Origin: Fictibacillus arsenicus
Lineage (GTDB): Bacteria; Bacillota; Bacilli; Bacillales; Fictibacillaceae
NCBI RefSeq assembly: GCF_001999465.1
Contig: NZ_MQMF01000002.1
Coordinates: 1,054,001-1,118,000, forward strand
Reading direction: 5' to 3'
Length of the DNA: 64,000 nucleotides
Under the pieces are notes generated by a model that was not told where the DNA came from, made no database searches, and was given only the letters and a program-made list of their open reading frames with translations. Positions within the stretch are counted from its first letter, which is position 1. Each line of letters opens with the position of its first letter. Shown one piece after another: positions 17,535 through 24,842 of the stretch. Made by a program: the position numbers and the translations under genes.

Positions 17535-18146
17535 TTAAAGTTTTTCTTCGTATTTTTCATGCATGATTAAACGGTTAACATCAAATCGTTCTGTAGGCTT
17601 TGCTGGGCCGTCTGCGTAACCTAAAGTAATCATCATTACAGGAATGAATCGCTCAGGAATACCTAATGCAGGCAAAATAGCTTCGTGATCAAAGCCTGTC
17701 ATCGGACATGAATCAATACCTAGCGCTTTTGCAGCGAGCATAAGCTGCATTGCACCAAGTGAAGCGTTCTTAAGGGCTTCTCTCTCCCCTAATGGACGGC
17801 CTTGAGAATATGCGCTTTTAATGTTCTTAAGCAGTATATTTCGCGCTTCTTCAGGTGCTTTTTCAAATACTTCTGCAGCCACTTTATCCGCTTCAGTGTC
17901 ACCTAGGACGATCACAACTGCAGATGCATCAAGAACATGTTTTTGATTGTAGGCAATCGGAAACAATTTCTCTTTTTGTTCTTGTGAAGTAACCACAATA
18001 AACCGCCAGTGTTGAAGATTCCATGCAGATGGAGCCTTTCCTGCCATCTCCAAAATTTTATGAAGAGTCTCGTTAGGAATCTCTTTATCCTTTTGATACA
18101 GTCTTACAGATGCTCTTTCTTCCATTACTTTAAAAGTTTCGTTCAT
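17535..18146 (-). CDS. Nitroreductase-family flavoprotein
   Basis: 203 residues with the FMN-binding N-terminus (ERASVRLYQ) and the APSAWNLQHWRFIVV segment that contacts FMN. The GxGxxxCPMTGFD-like stretch (GIDSCPMTGFDHE) and the ITLGYAD near the C-terminus match YodC/NfrA-type enzymes. It should reduce nitroaromatics, quinones or similar electrophiles with NAD(P)H in the cytosol. AAGGAG supports the start. An azoreductase with an operator-like promoter lies just upstream, which suggests a stress cluster, but a terminator separates them, so they are separate units. Confidence 0.9.
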   Translation of the reverse strand: MNETFKVMEERASVRLYQKDKEIPNETLHKILEMAGKAPSAWNLQHWRFIVVTSQEQKEKLFPIAYNQKHVLDASAVVIVLGDTEADKVAAEVFEKAPEEARNILLKNIKSAYSQGRPLGEREALKNASLGAMQLMLAAKALGIDSCPMTGFDHEAILPALGIPERFIPVMMITLGYADGPAKPTERFDVNRLIMHEKYEEKL

Positions 18147-18170
18147 TCTTTCTCCACTCCTTAAAACAGT

Positions 18171-18201
18171 AAAAGGTGTCTAAATTTCAGACACCTTTTT
18201 T
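18171..18201. terminator. Bidirectional-looking terminator after azoR
   Basis: AAAAGGTGTCT/AGACACCTTTTT forms a perfect stem with T-runs on both strands, located between the azoreductase stop and the nitroreductase start. Confidence 0.88.
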
Positions 18202-18239
18202 ATATTTCCTCTTAAAACGGTTCGTTATAAGTGTTAAAT

Positions 18240-18884
18240 TTATGCGTTTCTTTTAGCAGATACTAATTCTTTTGCTAGTTCTGATGCAGTTTCTCTTGCT
18301 GCATCAAGGATATCTTCAGCACGATCTGGTGCTGCTGCCATTCCTTCTGTATATACATGATGGTAATCTGTAATGCCGATAAATGCCATTACCCCTTGAA
18401 GGTAGCCATTTGTAAATTCGAAGCTTTGCGCAGGTCCTTCAGAGTATACTCCGCCTCGTGATTGAATGTGTACAGCTGTTTTTTCTCCAAGAAGTCCTTG
18501 TGGTCCGTTTTCTGTGTATTTAAAAGTCTTTCCGGCCATTACAACATTATCGATATAAGCTTTAAGCATTGGAGGATAGCTCAAGTTCCACATAGGTGTG
18601 TTGAAAACATACATATCAGCTGAAAGGAATTGCTCTAAAATTTCACCCATACGAGTTGTTTTCTCTACCTGTGATGGAGATAGTTCAAGACCAGCAGCTA
18701 ATTTTCCCCAAGCGTCTAAAACATCTGCATCGATTAACGGAATATTTTCTTCATAAAGATTAACGGTTTCAACCTCAATGTTTTCACTTTGATTTGAAAG
18801 TTCGTTCAAGAAATGGCGTCCTAAACGAAGTCCGAATGATTGATCTAAAGGCTTTGGATTTGAGTTGATGTAAAGTACTTTCAT
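18240..18884 (-). CDS. azoR: FMN-dependent NADH:azoreductase
   Basis: 214 residues with a flavodoxin-like fold. The N-terminal KVLYINSNPKPLDQSF binds the FMN phosphate, and TPMWNLSYPPMLKAYIDNV and QSRGGVYSEGPAQ are family-specific loops. The enzyme reduces azo compounds and quinones, protecting against electrophile stress. AAAGGAGAG gives the start. Upstream is a strong SigA promoter overlapped by a perfect inverted repeat. That fits repression by a redox-sensing regulator, as YodB does for the B. subtilis orthologue. The regulator gene itself is not in this window. Confidence 0.93.
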   Translation of the reverse strand: MKVLYINSNPKPLDQSFGLRLGRHFLNELSNQSENIEVETVNLYEENIPLIDADVLDAWGKLAAGLELSPSQVEKTTRMGEILEQFLSADMYVFNTPMWNLSYPPMLKAYIDNVVMAGKTFKYTENGPQGLLGEKTAVHIQSRGGVYSEGPAQSFEFTNGYLQGVMAFIGITDYHHVYTEGMAAAPDRAEDILDAARETASELAKELVSAKRNA

Positions 18885-18953
18885 GAGTAGTTCTCTCCTT
18901 TGAGGTATTGTTTATTTGTATTTTTAAGTAATTTTATAAATCAACTTCTCTTT

Positions 18954-19002
18954 AGTAAGTTAATTCTTTTTATATCTTAAAAGCTTAACTTACTTTTGTC
19001 AA
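18954..19002 (-). promoter_or_regulatory. azoR promoter with overlapping inverted-repeat operator
   Basis: On the minus strand TTGACA (18997-19002), 17 bp and TAAGAT (18974-18979). A perfect 10-bp inverted repeat, AGTAAGTTAA and TTAACTTACT (18954-18963 and 18985-18994), places one arm in the spacer and the other just downstream of the -10. Such a layout would let a repressor block polymerase. Confidence 0.75.
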
Positions 19003-19059
19003 GTGATGAACTTTTATTTATTATCAAAATCTTAGTTAGTAATAATTCCCAATAAAAAA

Positions 19060-19086
19060 CGCTCTCCAGTTTTAAACCAGAGAGCG
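19060..19086 (-). terminator. Terminator of the DJ-1-like gene
   Basis: The stem CGCTCTC/GAGAGCG with extra pairs (CAG/CTGG) lies just past the DJ-1-like stop. A T-run (AAAAAA on plus) follows on the minus strand. Confidence 0.8.
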
Positions 19087-19101
19087 AAAAGGGGAGCGCA
19101 G

Positions 19102-19668
19102 TTAAAAAGAACTTGTTCCTTTAAAAAAGTTATATTCCTCGAGGCCGTCAAAGCATTGCAAACGGTCCCCTATCGTTAACCCAAAGTCAATATAAGCATG
19201 ACTTTTGGCAGTTAATAAGTTTTTGTCTTCCACGATCTGTTTAGACACATAAGTGCCATTCAGCCAGTTTGCTGTCTTTGCAAATTCCTCTTCACGCAAG
19301 GAAACAGTATACGATCTTCCGTTAAGGATGCCAGCTCTTCCTAAAATGGCAGCTCCGTTACCGATCGTAGCAATCTTAATTCCCTCACGATCAAATACTT
19401 GAAGAAGATGCAAAAGCCTCGGATTACCTTGAGTAAAAGCTTGTTTCCCACCTGGGATAATAAGCATTTCATAATCCATAGGGCTTATATTTTTCATTTT
19501 GATCGTTGGCTGCATCATTAAACCGCATTCACTAGTAACTGTTCCCGGTAAAAGCGAAAAAGGGAGCACTTCATATTTCTTACCTATAATAGATAAAGTT
19601 GTCATGATCTCCACTTCTCTAAATTGTGGATATAAATAGACAAGTACTTTCTTTTTCACATCATTCAC
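19102..19668 (-). CDS. DJ-1/PfpI-family protein without the nucleophile cysteine
   Basis: 188 residues with a GTG start after AGGAACGG. The DJ-1/PfpI fold is recognisable: KVLVYLYPQFREVE at the N-terminus, LIIPGGKQAF, and the elbow segment IATIGNGAAILGRAGIL. In active family members the elbow holds a cysteine (AICHGP or similar). Here the position is Gly-Asn-Gly, so a Cys-based protease, glyoxalase or deglycase mechanism is unlikely. It may be a binding or regulatory member, like the YoaZ-type homologues. It sits upstream of azoR on the same strand but has its own terminator. Confidence 0.8.
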   Translation of the reverse strand: MNDVKKKVLVYLYPQFREVEIMTTLSIIGKKYEVLPFSLLPGTVTSECGLMMQPTIKMKNISPMDYEMLIIPGGKQAFTQGNPRLLHLLQVFDREGIKIATIGNGAAILGRAGILNGRSYTVSLREEEFAKTANWLNGTYVSKQIVEDKNLLTAKSHAYIDFGLTIGDRLQCFDGLEEYNFFKGTSSF

Positions 19669-19840
19669 CCGTTCCTGTTACCATTTTCCCCGTCTTTCGT
19701 TTGAAAGTGGGTATAATCTTATTTTAACAGGGAGTCGGCTAGCTTTGTATTGGGAAAATTGAAGGAGAACATGTGCTTTCTTTTTAGTATAAAACAAGCA
19801 GTTTTCCCAACTTATGATGGTATGAAGTCTCCGAAAACCA

Positions 19841-21082
19841 TCAATTTGCTTGTTGAAAAGCATCTGAATGTCTGTCTGTACGTAATACTTTTCGGTTAGT
19901 AACCGCAATAATAAATGAGAAGAAAAACATAGCGCTTACCAGCATGTAGGTTGCTCGAATTCCGTATTCTTCAGCAAACCAGCCAAGCACTAAAGTAGCA
20001 ATACCAAATGTACCATATACGAGTGTGCCATGTGACGCAAATACCTTAGCAAGCTGTTTATCTCTACAGGTTTGCTGAATCAGTGTATTTTGTGAAACAT
20101 CTCTTGCCATTTGAGGAAATCCGAAAATAAACGATACCAATAATGCCGCCCATGCAGACGAAGTAAGTCCAAACCATACATTCAATCCAAGCAAACATAA
20201 GGTGGAAGTCATAATAATGGATCCTAAATGCGGCTCCATTTTTTTCGAGAATCTGTAAACGACAATACCCGCAACCATCATACCTGCAAAAAACGCAGCA
20301 TTAATATATCCCCACCACTCTTCGCCTTTACCAATAGCAGTATCTACATACACATACAAAATGGCTGCGATCCATACCCCATGACCGAAATTTTCTAAGA
20401 CATCCATCAGAGTAAGTGTTGTCAGCTTTCTTGATTGAAAAATAAGATGCCAGCCTTCACGAATGGTGTTCCATTTTGAATCACTTTTTTGTTCCTTGTT
20501 GTCTTCTTCTTTAATTTGAATCTTCGCAGTTAAAATAGAAGAGATGAAAACTAGACCAAACGTAAGCCACAGCATATTCTGTTCTCCCCATACCACTAAA
20601 AGGATACTTCCTAATGGCCAAGAAAGCAGCATCGATGTTTGATTTGTAATACTAATAAAGCCGTTTGCTTTTACAAGCTCTTCTTCTTTAACTAAATCCG
20701 GAATCATAGAACGGCGTGCTGGACTTCCGATTCCTTCAAGCATCGAAATAATGATTATTAATATGTATAAAAGGATATAAGTCAATGGAGTATCAATTCC
20801 ATAGTTGGCCAGCAAACAAAGGAATAACAAAAGGAGAGTCTTAGCGGCCAAAGTTGCTGTCAGCAAGGTAGATCTTCTGTACTTTTCGATGAATAGCGGA
20901 GCAATAAACCCAGAAACCAATAAGGACATCGTTTTCGCAAAAGGAATCATTGCCATATGGAGGATAGATCCCGTTTCTTTATAGACAAGAGTAATCAAAC
21001 ATATGATATAAAGAATATCCCCTAAATTCCCTAATGCTTGACCGCTCCATAAAAAATGAAATGAACGTTTTGCTTTAATCAA
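19841..21082 (-). CDS. MFS transporter
   Basis: 413 residues with about 12 membrane helices. It begins with the FLWSGQALGNLGD segment common to MFS_3/enterobactin-exporter-like carriers. There is a cytoplasmic loop between helices 6 and 7 (KEEDNKEQKSDSKW). It probably exports small molecules by proton antiport; the substrate is unknown. The start is a TTG at 21082 behind AAGGATGGTG. The start region is preceded by a long tandem repeat array. A 76-codon frame just downstream has no ribosome-binding site and is not called. Confidence 0.85.
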   Translation of the reverse strand: MIKAKRSFHFLWSGQALGNLGDILYIICLITLVYKETGSILHMAMIPFAKTMSLLVSGFIAPLFIEKYRRSTLLTATLAAKTLLLLFLCLLANYGIDTPLTYILLYILIIIISMLEGIGSPARRSMIPDLVKEEELVKANGFISITNQTSMLLSWPLGSILLVVWGEQNMLWLTFGLVFISSILTAKIQIKEEDNKEQKSDSKWNTIREGWHLIFQSRKLTTLTLMDVLENFGHGVWIAAILYVYVDTAIGKGEEWWGYINAAFFAGMMVAGIVVYRFSKKMEPHLGSIIMTSTLCLLGLNVWFGLTSSAWAALLVSFIFGFPQMARDVSQNTLIQQTCRDKQLAKVFASHGTLVYGTFGIATLVLGWFAEEYGIRATYMLVSAMFFFSFIIAVTNRKVLRTDRHSDAFQQAN

Positions 21083-21208
21083 TGACGGGCACCATCCTTA
21101 TTATGGTAATAACTATATTTAATGATAGCATACGAAAATGAGGGACCGCTTTTTTTGTGCTCGGATTCTTTGGTGGTCATTTTCTGAAGAGGAATGATCT
21201 TGCCGATC

Positions 21209-21440
21209 GAGCCTAAATCCTCCCGAGCGCGCATATATCTCCCTGAACGCGCATAAATCTCCCCGAGCGCGCATATATCTTCCCGAGCGCGCATAAATCT
21301 TCCTGAGCGCGCATAAATCCTCCTGAACGCGCATAAATCTCCCTAACCGCTCGTAAATCTCAATAACCGCTCGTAAATCTCAATAACCGCTCGTAAATCT
21401 CAATAACCGCTCGTAAATCTCAATAACCGCTCGTCCAGCA
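21209..21440. repeat. 20-bp tandem array, two sub-families
   Basis: Eleven units start every 20 bp from 21225 to 21425, plus a degenerate first unit. The first six read GAGCGCGCATAAATCTYCCY. From 21345 they switch to AACCGCTCGTAAATCTCAAT, of which four are identical. There is no spacer between units. The array occupies most of the 423-bp gap between the MFS start (127 bp away) and the next leftward gene. Confidence 0.95.
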
Positions 21441-21469
21441 AGTATAAATCTTGCTGGACAAGCAAAAAC

Positions 21470-21493
21470 TGACTCATATCCTCATGAGTCAGC
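21470..21493 (-). terminator. Terminator of the small Cys-containing protein gene
   Basis: CTGACTCAT/ATGAGTCAG with a 6-base loop is followed on the minus strand by TTTTTGC. A further 9-bp hairpin (TCCAGCAAG/CTTGCTGGA, 21433-21457) lies beyond it. Confidence 0.8.
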
Positions 21494-21505
21494 TCTAAAT
21501 TCCGT

Positions 21506-21718
21506 TTATTTATGCCCTTTTCCTTTTGTAAGATGGCACGCTACGCCTTTTCCCATTGCACCTGGTTTTGACATTCGTTCTATATAATCGAGTCCTCTTG
21601 CACATTGCGTTTTGCAGGCAATGCACGTTTCACTTGTGACCATCTTCAGCGTGTGCTGATATTTGTTTATTGCACTATCATATTTATTAACTTTCTTTTT
21701 TGCACTTTTTTTCGCCAT
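21506..21718 (-). CDS. Conserved-looking small basic protein with four cysteines
   Basis: 70 residues. The lysine-rich N-terminus (KKSAKKKVNKYD) is followed by TCIACKTQCARGLDYIERM and VACHLTKGKGHK. The arrangement Cys-x2-Cys-x3-Cys with a later Cys-His could bind a metal, but no named zinc-finger family fits. A GGGGGAGG ribosome-binding site supports expression. I do not recognise the family; similar short basic proteins occur in Bacillaceae. It has its own terminator and no operon partner. Confidence 0.65.
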   Translation of the reverse strand: MAKKSAKKKVNKYDSAINKYQHTLKMVTSETCIACKTQCARGLDYIERMSKPGAMGKGVACHLTKGKGHK

Positions 21719-21793
21719 ATTTGAGCCCTCCCCCTGAATCCTAAACCATTGTATGTAGGAAGGTGGGCTTTTGACATTAGCAAAATAAAAAAA

Positions 21794-22018
21794 CTACCCG
21801 ATATACAGGTAGTCCTCGTCAAATTCCAGTTTAAATTCTACAGCGTTACGAACAGCAAGCGAATAAATATAATCGCTGTCAAACTTATCATATGACAGCA
21901 AAAACTCATGCAAAGGCATATTATACTTGTTCCATACCACTTCCATGAGCCACTTCTGGCTAATCTCAAAGAACTCGCCATTATAGCGGTTAACCTTAAT
22001 GGTATTGCCTACATACAT
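21794..22018 (-). CDS. Small hypothetical acidic protein
   Basis: 74 residues from the ATG at 22018, placed 8 bases after GGGAG; a GTG three codons earlier abuts the ribosome-binding site. It is rich in Tyr, Trp, Phe and acidic residues (KFDSDYIYSL, EFDEDYLYIG), with no cysteine or membrane segment. I recognise no family. The start site and biased composition argue for a real gene. It follows the PAP2 promoter region divergently. Confidence 0.55.
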   Translation of the reverse strand: MYVGNTIKVNRYNGEFFEISQKWLMEVVWNKYNMPLHEFLLSYDKFDSDYIYSLAVRNAVEFKLEFDEDYLYIG

Positions 22019-22292
22019 CCATAACACTCCCTTTCAAAGAGGTTAATTATGCATTAGGTCTACACGGTTGTACCTTCATTATAAGACTTTTGTCAGAAAA
22101 GTCAAAATTATTTTTTGTACTTTAAACGGATAGAATTACTACTTGTCGCAAATAGTGGAAACCCTTTTTAGAGCCTTACTGGGAACACTACAAATAGAGT
22201 CAAAAAAGCTGAAAAATTTTTATGAAAATACGCCTCAATTCCTATGACAAAACAACCATATTATGGTAATGTCTAAAAGGTATATTAAAAAC

Positions 22293-22317
22293 GTGTAAAA
22301 CATTGTTAAACGGGTAT
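22293..22317 (+). promoter_or_regulatory. Possible SigB-type promoter of the PAP2 gene
   Basis: GTGTAA-13 bp-GGGTAT (22293-22317) matches the SigB consensus GTTTAA/GGGTAT with one -35 mismatch, about 40 bp before the PAP2 start. Nothing else was recognised in the 340-bp gap 22019-22358. Confidence 0.45.
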
Positions 22318-22358
22318 AGAATTAAAAGCTGATGATATAGACAAAGGAGTAGTTCGTA

Positions 22359-23024
22359 TTGCGCATCGTAAAAGAAAATATTTTAGCATTATGTCTTCTC
22401 CTCTCTATCCCTTTGCTGAATATCATCTATCAGGTATTAAATGATGGGGAACGTGGAGCGAGACAACTCATTACCGCAGTAGATCATCAAATACCATTTG
22501 TAGAAATTTTTGTAGTACCCTATCTCTTATGGTATGCGTTTATCTTTTTAATGTTGGTTTATTTCTGTATATATGACAGAGCTATTTATTACCGGACATT
22601 ATTGAGTTTTTGTGTAGGTATGCTGGTTTGCTATGTTATTTATTTCTTTTTCCAAACAACAGTTCCCCGTCCAGAGCTGATGGGAAATGGGATATTAACG
22701 AGTATGGTCAAATACGTATATGGAGCGGATCAGCCTTTCAACTGCTTCCCGAGTATTCATGTATTAAGCAGTTATTTAATGATTTTGGGCATACGCCATA
22801 GCAAACTTTGGACCATAAAAAAAGATATGATCGTTTCAACCATCGCATACAGTATTATCTTATCGACCCTTTTTGTTAAACAACACGTTGTATTGGATGT
22901 AGTTGCTGGTGTGTTATTAGGAAGCTTGTTATTTAAGCTGTTTTATTACCTGGAAGCTGAAACAGTGTTTAGCTTTTTTAAACGCATGTTTAAAACCAAA
23001 CTTCAAAGCTCGGAAAAAAGTTAA
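22359..23024 (+). CDS. PAP2-family membrane phosphatase
   Basis: 221 residues with about six membrane helices. Two PAP2 motifs are visible: FPSIHVLSSY (the PSGH position, reading PSIH) and KQHVVLDVVAG (the SRxxxxxHxxxD position, keeping His and Asp). The preceding TTVPRPEL supplies the KxxxxxxRP part. The PSIH variant is typical of inositol-phosphorylceramide-synthase-like PAP2 proteins that act on phospholipid or prenyl-diphosphate headgroups. The start is a TTG at 22359, 9 bases after AAAGGAG. It is monocistronic, with a possible SigB promoter and a strong terminator. Confidence 0.82.
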   Translation: MRIVKENILALCLLLSIPLLNIIYQVLNDGERGARQLITAVDHQIPFVEIFVVPYLLWYAFIFLMLVYFCIYDRAIYYRTLLSFCVGMLVCYVIYFFFQTTVPRPELMGNGILTSMVKYVYGADQPFNCFPSIHVLSSYLMILGIRHSKLWTIKKDMIVSTIAYSIILSTLFVKQHVVLDVVAGVLLGSLLFKLFYYLEAETVFSFFKRMFKTKLQSSEKS

Positions 23025-23033
23025 TTCAGAAAA

Positions 23034-23068
23034 AAGAACTGCAGCTCGTTTGCGGTTCTTTTTTTTTG
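23034..23068 (+). terminator. Terminator of the PAP2 gene
   Basis: AAGAACTGCA/TGCGGTTCTT (one G-U pair) with a 7-base loop, then at least eight T residues. Confidence 0.9.
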
Positions 23069-23149
23069 CGTAAAAATACGGATTTTATTTAGTTATGCAT
23101 AACAAGTAAAAATAAAAAATAGAAATAAAGTGGGAAGGAGTGATAGCCA

Positions 23150-23602
23150 ATGAGCAATAATCAAAATGAATTTGAAGAACAAGTACGCGCTCAAAACATG
23201 CACCAAACATGTCGGCATCATATGTATTACCATGTGATTGTTAAAACAAACGATGGTCAGCAAACTGAAGGAATCATAACCGATCTAGACAAGAAAAATG
23301 TGTATATGCTTGTCCCACAGGACATGATGCCAGCAGATGAACAAGAAAGTCCACAAATAGCTCAGGGACAAGGAACAAGCCAGCAAGCTGCTGGACCGCA
23401 GCAGACTATGCAGCAGCAAGGTACTCAGCAGCAAAATCAGCGTCAATGGTATGGAAGACCGCGCTACAGGAGATTCTACCGTCAGATCTTTCCGCTGGCA
23501 ACACTTGCAGCTTTGTCTCTTTATCCTTATTATCCACCTTATCCATACCCGCCCTATCCGTATCCTTATTACCCATATCCATATCCCTATCCCTATTATT
23601 AA
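23150..23602 (+). CDS. Hypothetical protein with Gln-rich linker and Pro-Tyr repeat tail
   Basis: 150 residues in three zones. Residues 1-60 look like a small beta-barrel (YHVIVKTNDGQQTEGIITDLD). A Gln-rich linker spans about 65-100. An Arg-rich stretch (RPRYRRFYRQ) leads to a tail from about 123 to the end made almost only of Pro and Tyr. Such tails are common in spore coat and surface proteins, where tyrosines can be cross-linked; that role is an inference. GGAAGGAGTG gives the start. It is monocistronic. Confidence 0.7.
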   Translation: MSNNQNEFEEQVRAQNMHQTCRHHMYYHVIVKTNDGQQTEGIITDLDKKNVYMLVPQDMMPADEQESPQIAQGQGTSQQAAGPQQTMQQQGTQQQNQRQWYGRPRYRRFYRQIFPLATLAALSLYPYYPPYPYPPYPYPYYPYPYPYPYY

Positions 23603-23608
23603 AAAATG

Positions 23609-23635
23609 ACCGCCTGAACACTCAGGCGGATTTTT
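23609..23635 (+). terminator. Terminator of the Pro-Tyr protein gene
   Basis: Perfect stem CCGCCTGA/TCAGGCGG with a 4-base loop, then ATTTTTA; an A-run on the other side. Confidence 0.85.
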
Positions 23636-23698
23636 ATGATTTCCAAAACGAAAAATCGGGAAGAGTATTAAAGTCATAACTTTAAAGGAGGAAACATT

Positions 23699-24325
23699 TT
23701 GGCTAATATTTTGGTTGTATATTACAGTTCATATGGACATATTTATGAGATGGCCCTCGCGGCTTCTGAAGGAGTTAAGCAAGTAGATGGAACTGAAGTG
23801 AAAGTCGTAAAAGTTCCTGAGTTTGAAGTGACAAAACAATATATGTCTCAGCAGGACGCTTATGTAAAAGCGCAAGAAGCACAGTCTGATATTCCTGAAG
23901 TAACTTTGGATGATTTGAAATGGGCTGATGGAATTGTTTGGGGCATCCCGACTCGATACGGCATGATGCCAGCACAAATCAAACAGCTATTAGATTCTGC
24001 CGGTGGTCTTTGGGCTAATGGTGATCTTGAAGGCAAAGCAACCGCTGTTATTACAAGCTCAAACACGATACATGGAGGACAGGAATCTACGGCCATTACT
24101 TCTTTCGTTCCCCTTATGCACTTTGGAATGATTTATGTTGGCCTGCCTTATGGTGAGAATCCTGAGCAGATGACAGCAGATGGCATCGGCGGTTCACCGT
24201 ATGCGGCTTCAACCGTTGCAGGAGCTGACGGAAGTAAACAGCCTGTTGATGCAGAGAAAAAAATGGCTTCTCGTTTAGGAGCTCGTGTAGCGAAAGTAGC
24301 CAAAGCATTAAAGGGAAATATTTAA
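23699..24325 (+). CDS. wrbA: NAD(P)H:quinone oxidoreductase, WrbA type
   Basis: 208 residues, normal for the family. It has a flavodoxin fold with the FMN-phosphate loop YYSSYGHIYEMA (about 8-19). GIPTRYGMMPAQIKQLLDS is the WrbA insertion region, and GGSPYAASTVAG is close to the C-terminus. WrbA carries out two-electron reduction of quinones, avoiding semiquinones. The start is a TTG at 23699 after AAAGGAGG. It is a single gene with its own terminator. Together with azoR and the nitroreductase it adds to electrophile defence in this window. Confidence 0.93.
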   Translation: MANILVVYYSSYGHIYEMALAASEGVKQVDGTEVKVVKVPEFEVTKQYMSQQDAYVKAQEAQSDIPEVTLDDLKWADGIVWGIPTRYGMMPAQIKQLLDSAGGLWANGDLEGKATAVITSSNTIHGGQESTAITSFVPLMHFGMIYVGLPYGENPEQMTADGIGGSPYAASTVAGADGSKQPVDAEKKMASRLGARVAKVAKALKGNI

Positions 24326-24350
24326 ATTTGGACAACCTATCACTTCATAA

Positions 24351-24381
24351 AAAAAGCCTCCCGGAACGTTGGGAGGCTTTT
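24351..24381. terminator. Bidirectional terminator between wrbA and copZ
   Basis: AAAAAGCCTCCC/GGGAGGCTTTT perfect stem between convergent genes, with T-runs on both strands. Confidence 0.9.
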
Positions 24382-24386
24382 CATAT

Positions 24387-24599
24387 TTATGCTTTTACGT
24401 CATATCCTTGTTCTTCAATCGCTTCACGCATCTGTGAATCAGACACTTTTGATTCATCGACTTCTACATCTACCGTTCCTGTTTCAAGGTGTACAGTAAC
24501 ATTCTTTACCCCGTCAAGTTCTGTTAATGCGTTTGTTACCGCACTTTTGCAATGTCCACAAGTCATACCTTCTACTTTTAATGTTTTCTTTTCCATCAT
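24387..24599 (-). CDS. copZ: Copper chaperone CopZ
   Basis: 70 residues, a single HMA domain with GMTCGHC (residues 11-17) binding Cu(I), and the ferredoxin-like fold that follows (LDGVKNVTVHLE). CopZ passes Cu(I) to the N-terminal domains of CopA. AGGAGG lies 5 bases before the ATG. In B. subtilis copZ lies between csoR and copA. Here it is last and is separated from copA by 243 bp containing a GTTGATT element. It probably still shares the csoR-copA transcript, because no terminator or clear promoter was found between. Confidence 0.95.
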   Translation of the reverse strand: MMEKKTLKVEGMTCGHCKSAVTNALTELDGVKNVTVHLETGTVDVEVDESKVSDSQMREAIEEQGYDVKA

Positions 24600-24656
24600 T
24601 TATTCCTCCTGTTTTTTAGTTTGGCTGTTTTCGCAAATCATGTTGTCTTTAAAGTA

Positions 24657-24783
24657 GTTAATTTCCGCTGCAGTGCTCGCTTTCCGCAGGGCGTGCGGTG
24701 AGCCCCCTCTGTACTGCGTACATTGAGTGGTCTCACCTGCCCCGCTCGTCCTGCAGGAGTCTCGCCCTTCCGCTCCAATTAAC
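24657..24783 (-). repeat. GTTGATT element, short form, between copA and copZ
   Basis: 127 bp, ends GTTAATT/AATTAAC. The central hairpin reads GGTGAGACCACTCA then TGTAC-GCA-GTACA then GAGGGGGCTCACC on the minus strand. Its inner stem (TGTAC/GTACA) is unlike the other copies but still perfectly paired. It lies in the sense direction of the cop mRNA. Confidence 0.85.
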
Positions 24784-24842
24784 TATTCAATGATGAACTT
24801 TTGAAAGTCTCTCAGTAGCAACATTTTTTTAGAAAAGTGCCT

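Noticed and set aside
19678-19908. 76-codon leftward frame downstream of the MFS gene
   Set aside because: No ribosome-binding site, overlaps the MFS 3' end, and the composition looks non-coding.
21079-21334. Two 71-codon leftward frames before the MFS gene
   Set aside because: Both are translations of the 20-bp array (RAREDICA-like repeats) in different frames.
21209-21440. CRISPR array
   Set aside because: Units are contiguous 20-bp repeats without unique spacers, and no cas genes are present.
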